Positions 6,904 to 8,596 of a DNA stretch of 8,596 bases are shown in pieces. The notes beneath the pieces are model-generated. The model worked only from the letters and a program-made list of their open reading frames with translations, did no database searches and was not told the DNA's origin. The translations under genes and the position numbers were made by a program. The DNA comes from Hyphomicrobiales bacterium (GTDB taxonomy: Bacteria > Pseudomonadota > Alphaproteobacteria > Rhizobiales > Xanthobacteraceae), in the NCBI GenBank assembly GCA_003164375.1, contig PLTE01000169.1, positions 1-8,596 on the forward strand, written 5' to 3'. Each line of letters opens with the position of its first letter. The stretch's first letter is position 1.

Positions 6904-7130
6904 CGTGAGCCTTAATTCTTCCTACTCCGTGCGTGGGTCGCGAGAGTGCCCGACCGAAACTCTGAACACTTTGGGCCGAGCAATGGGTTTTCGATTTTCG
7001 TTTACGATGCACAGCGGTTGGGCGGGGCGTTGATTCAGATCAACGCAATTGGGCGGCCATGTCGTAAGGTCAATCCGCCCAAAGCCGTGGGCATGCGTCG
7101 ATGCCGGTCAAGACCGAACCGCAATAGCTC
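6904..7130. other. Intergenic region with orphan regulatory palindromes
   Basis: 227 bases between the ends of the lyase gene (plus) and the ribbon-helix-helix gene (minus). No gene here is convincing: the open frame from about 6946 to 7134 has no recognisable family and no ribosome site. The right half holds an FNR/FixK-type box and a second inverted repeat (TTGGGCGG 7049-7056 with CCGCCCAA 7075-7082). No clear intrinsic terminator with a T-run follows the lyase stop. Confidence 0.5.
7030..7043. promoter_or_regulatory. FNR/FixK-type binding box (TTGAT-N4-ATCAA)
   Basis: TTGATTCAGATCAA is a perfect match to the FNR/FixK 'anaerobox' TTGAT-N4-ATCAA, and the symmetry extends to 8-base arms (GCGTTGAT 7027-7034, ATCAACGC 7039-7046). 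On the plus strand a TAAGGT at 7065-7070 would be a -10 element for a start near 7078. That places the box centre at -41.5, the classical activating position. The minus strand shows no comparable -10. There is no clear plus-strand gene directly downstream, so the target is unknown: a small RNA, an antisense transcript to the ribbon-helix-helix gene, or a relic of a lost gene. Confidence 0.6.
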
Positions 7131-7421
7131 CTAGGCACCTGTTCGGCTCCGGGCTTGGCCGCGCATCCTCATATCTTGCTTCGTCGTCGAACTTCCCCGG
7201 TAGTAACCGAGAACGAACAGCCGGATCGCCGACGACAGGTTGCCTTGGCCTCGATCGCCTTCAATCTCACGAATAAGATTGGCCACCGTGGTTTGACGCG
7301 CTTGCGCAATGGTTTTGAGGCTTTCCCAGAATTCGTCTTCGAGGGAAAGGCTGGTCTTGTGATGCTGGATCACAACCGAACGTTTTTTGACCGCTGATGA
7401 CTTGAACCCCATAACCGTCAT
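7131..7421 (-). CDS. Ribbon-helix-helix domain protein (RHH_4 type)
   Basis: Small protein of 96 residues with a ribbon-helix-helix fold of the kind found in many rhizobial genomes. The beta-strand segment is KKRSVVIQHHKTSLSLE; then come helix one (EDEFWESLKTIAQARQ) and helix two (TTVANLIREIE), ending in NLSSAIRLFVLGYYR. This matches the family pattern 'tSvsLE-xxFW-xxL-xxIA ... nLssAiRlFvLxyyR'. Members are presumed DNA-binding, but their targets are not known to me. A basic, unstructured tail of about 20 residues after YYR looks longer than usual. The start is uncertain. ATG at 7421 is chosen; ATG at 7412 and GTG at 7463 or 7460 are in frame, and none has a convincing ribosome site except a weak TAAGG before the GTGs. 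No partner toxin gene is adjacent, so an antitoxin role is not supported. Confidence 0.78.
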   Translation of the reverse strand: MTVMGFKSSAVKKRSVVIQHHKTSLSLEDEFWESLKTIAQARQTTVANLIREIEGDRGQGNLSSAIRLFVLGYYRGSSTTKQDMRMRGQARSRTGA

Positions 7422-7478
7422 CGCGCGGGCTGCAACGTCCCGGCGCGTCCCCCTGCGCACCACACCTTAGTTACCATC

Positions 7479-7703
7479 TTGCCACTTTGTCGTACGGCGA
7501 TCGAGTCCTCAGTACCGTTCCGGACATATGGTCCAGCTCAGGTGATCGCCTCCGTTGTTGGACGTGCCGCTGTCGCGCCGACGTTCGAGACGATCTACGG
7601 TCACCATTTCGATCGCATCATCGCCAGCGACGCCAAGGCCGTGCTGGAAGCATCCGTCGCGCGTTACGTGGCGGCGGTCGAAGGCAAGCGCGGCTATGAA
7701 TGA
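7479..7703 (+). pseudogene. Coding-like fragment, possibly the 3' end of a lost gene
   Basis: An open frame whose last part, from about 7567 to the TGA at 7701-7703, uses codons just like the real genes here, mostly ending in G or C. It reads TFETIYGHHFDRIIAS, then DAKAVLEASVARYVAAVEG. The first 30 codons look unlike coding sequence and there is no ribosome site before the TTG at 7479. I therefore suspect the C-terminal remnant of a larger gene whose front was lost. The family is not recognised. The 'FDRIIAS...' wording faintly recalls the end of metallo-beta-lactamase-fold proteins, but the metal motifs are absent and I do not claim it. It converges with the acyl-ACP synthetase gene, with a hairpin between them. 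A genuine small protein of up to 74 residues remains possible. Confidence 0.35.
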
Positions 7704-7709
7704 ACGCCT

Positions 7710-7728
7710 CTCCCCGCCGCGCGGGGAG
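7710..7728. terminator. GC-rich hairpin between convergent genes
   Basis: Perfect 8-base stem CTCCCCGC / GCGGGGAG around the loop CGC. It starts six bases after the stop of the plus-strand fragment and lies six bases past the stop of the minus-strand synthetase gene. No T-run follows on either strand, so it is not a textbook intrinsic terminator. Its wording resembles a short palindrome I remember as frequent between Bradyrhizobium genes, and it may serve both directions as a terminator or mRNA end stabiliser. Confidence 0.5.
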
Positions 7729-7734
7729 CGGGAA

Positions 7735-8596
7735 CTACTCCGCCGCAGCCGCTTTCGCCGCGGCCTGCTCACGCACGAATTTGTCGATCGCCAACTGATC
7801 GACCTTGCCGGAGCCGAGCATCGGTAATTTGTCGAGGATGACGATTTCGGCCGGGAAGGTCAGCTCGGAAGCGTGCTTTGAGCGCGCATAGGCGATGAAG
7901 TCGGCGCGCGTCGCGCCGTGCTTGTCGGTGACCATGATCAGGCGCTCGCCCTTCCTGGCATCGGGCACCGCCGACACCGCGGTGGTGTAGTGCGGCCACA
8001 GTTCGGCGGCCAGCATTTCGACCGCGGCGAGCGAGACCATCTCGCCGCCGACCTTGGCGAACCGCTTGGCGCGGCCTTTGATGGCGACAAAGCCCTGCTC
8101 GTCGATGGCGACGATGTCGCCGGTATCGTGCCAGCCTTCCGGTGGCACGTCGAGCACGCCCGGTCTGTCGGCGCGCAGATAGCCGAGCATGACGTTCGGC
8201 CCTTTGACGTAGAGCCGGCCGCCCTCGTCAACGCCTTCGACCTTTTCGAGTTTCGCTTCCATGCCGGGCAACAGCCGGCCGACGGTGCCGAATTTGTTGA
8301 ACATCGGCGTGTTGAGCGCCATCACCGGCGAGCATTCGGTGACGCCATAGCCTTCGAGAATGCGCAGGCCGAATTTTTCGGCATAGAGCCGGCGCGTCGC
8401 CTCCTTCACCGCTTCCGCGCCGGCGATGATGTAGCGCAGTGAGCGCAGGTCATAGGGGTGCGCCGAACGGGCATAGCCGTTGAGCAAAGTGTCGGTGCCG
8501 AACAATATGGTGGCGTTCGAGCCGTAGATCAGTTCCGGCACGATCCGATAGTGCAGGGGAGACGGATACAAATAGATCGGCACGCCCGAGACCAGC
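7735..8596 (-). CDS. Aas-like acyl-ACP synthetase/acyltransferase (partial, C-terminal AMP-binding domain)
   Basis: C-terminal 286 residues of an adenylate-forming enzyme, open at the right edge. In this family a fatty acid is activated with ATP and passed to acyl carrier protein or to a lysophospholipid. Visible motifs in order: LYPSPLHYRIVPELIYG; FGTDT; the adenylation block GYGVTE (8335-8352); GWHDTGDI; the hinge GRAKRFAKVGGEMVSL; and a terminal LGSGKVD with the expected catalytic lysine at 7804-7806. The wording FNKFGTVGR and GPNVMLGYLRA fits the bifunctional Aas type (acyl-ACP synthetase with a PlsC acyltransferase, often also fused to a transporter-like domain in rhizobia) better than ordinary acyl-CoA ligases. 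Whether those N-terminal domains are present cannot be seen. The role would be membrane phospholipid repair and fatty acid recycling. The C-terminus ends in an alanine-rich tail. Confidence 0.85.
   Translation of the reverse strand, partial: LVSGVPIYLYPSPLHYRIVPELIYGSNATILFGTDTLLNGYARSAHPYDLRSLRYIIAGAEAVKEATRRLYAEKFGLRILEGYGVTECSPVMALNTPMFNKFGTVGRLLPGMEAKLEKVEGVDEGGRLYVKGPNVMLGYLRADRPGVLDVPPEGWHDTGDIVAIDEQGFVAIKGRAKRFAKVGGEMVSLAAVEMLAAELWPHYTTAVSAVPDARKGERLIMVTDKHGATRADFIAYARSKHASELTFPAEIVILDKLPMLGSGKVDQLAIDKFVREQAAAKAAAAE

Noticed and set aside
6946..7134. 62-codon plus-strand frame starting with GTG
   Set aside because: No ribosome site and no family; it contains the FNR/FixK palindrome and ends in Arg/Ser-rich nonsense-like sequence.
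7131..7421. Ribbon-helix-helix gene as the antitoxin of a toxin-antitoxin pair
   Set aside because: No toxin-like gene is adjacent on the same strand, and the sequence matches a stand-alone rhizobial RHH family.
1..8596. CRISPR array, tRNA/rRNA genes, insertion sequences or phage genes
   Set aside because: No regularly spaced repeats, cloverleaf-like sequence, transposase, integrase or phage protein motifs were seen on reading either strand.

Overview
The window reads as chromosomal DNA of a high-GC alphaproteobacterium, most likely Hyphomicrobiales (the Bradyrhizobium/Rhodopseudomonas/Xanthobacteraceae neighbourhood). This rests on strong G/C preference at third codon positions, a cpa/tad pilus operon of rhizobial type, a ribbon-helix-helix protein of a rhizobial family, an Aas-like acyl-ACP synthetase domain, and two short palindromic repeats of a kind I remember as common between Bradyrhizobium genes. 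The assignment comes from family knowledge, not from a search.

Layout. Positions 1-3847, all on the minus strand, hold part of a Flp/Tad pilus assembly operon in the order cpaB, cpaC (outer-membrane secretin), a small lipoprotein in the cpaD slot, and cpaE (TadZ-like localisation ATPase). cpaE runs off the left edge, where cpaF and tadBC would be expected. No Flp pilin or prepilin peptidase gene precedes cpaB; instead there is a 387-base gap (3848-4234). Next, an M24 'pita-bread' protein (minus, 4235-5440) and a fumarase/aspartase-superfamily lyase (plus, 5554-6903) are transcribed divergently from a 113-base spacer that contains a palindromic repeat. The M24 protein has lost four of the five usual metal ligands. 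The lyase resembles 3-carboxy-cis,cis-muconate cycloisomerase and adenylosuccinate lyase. The two may form a small catabolic unit of unknown substrate.

Positions 6904-7734 are a looser region. They hold a perfect FNR/FixK-type box with no obvious target gene, a small ribbon-helix-helix protein (minus), and a coding-like fragment (plus) that may be a gene remnant. A GC-rich hairpin at 7710-7728 separates that fragment from the C-terminal part of an Aas-like acyl-ACP synthetase/acyltransferase (minus), which runs off the right edge.

How the genes work together: CpaB, CpaC, the lipoprotein and CpaE would cooperate in the envelope and at the cell pole to build a Flp pilus. The remaining genes are metabolic or regulatory neighbours with no visible link to the pilus. 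I see no CRISPR array, tRNA, rRNA, insertion sequence or phage gene. The least explained items are the degenerate M24 protein paired with the lyase, and the orphan FNR/FixK box.
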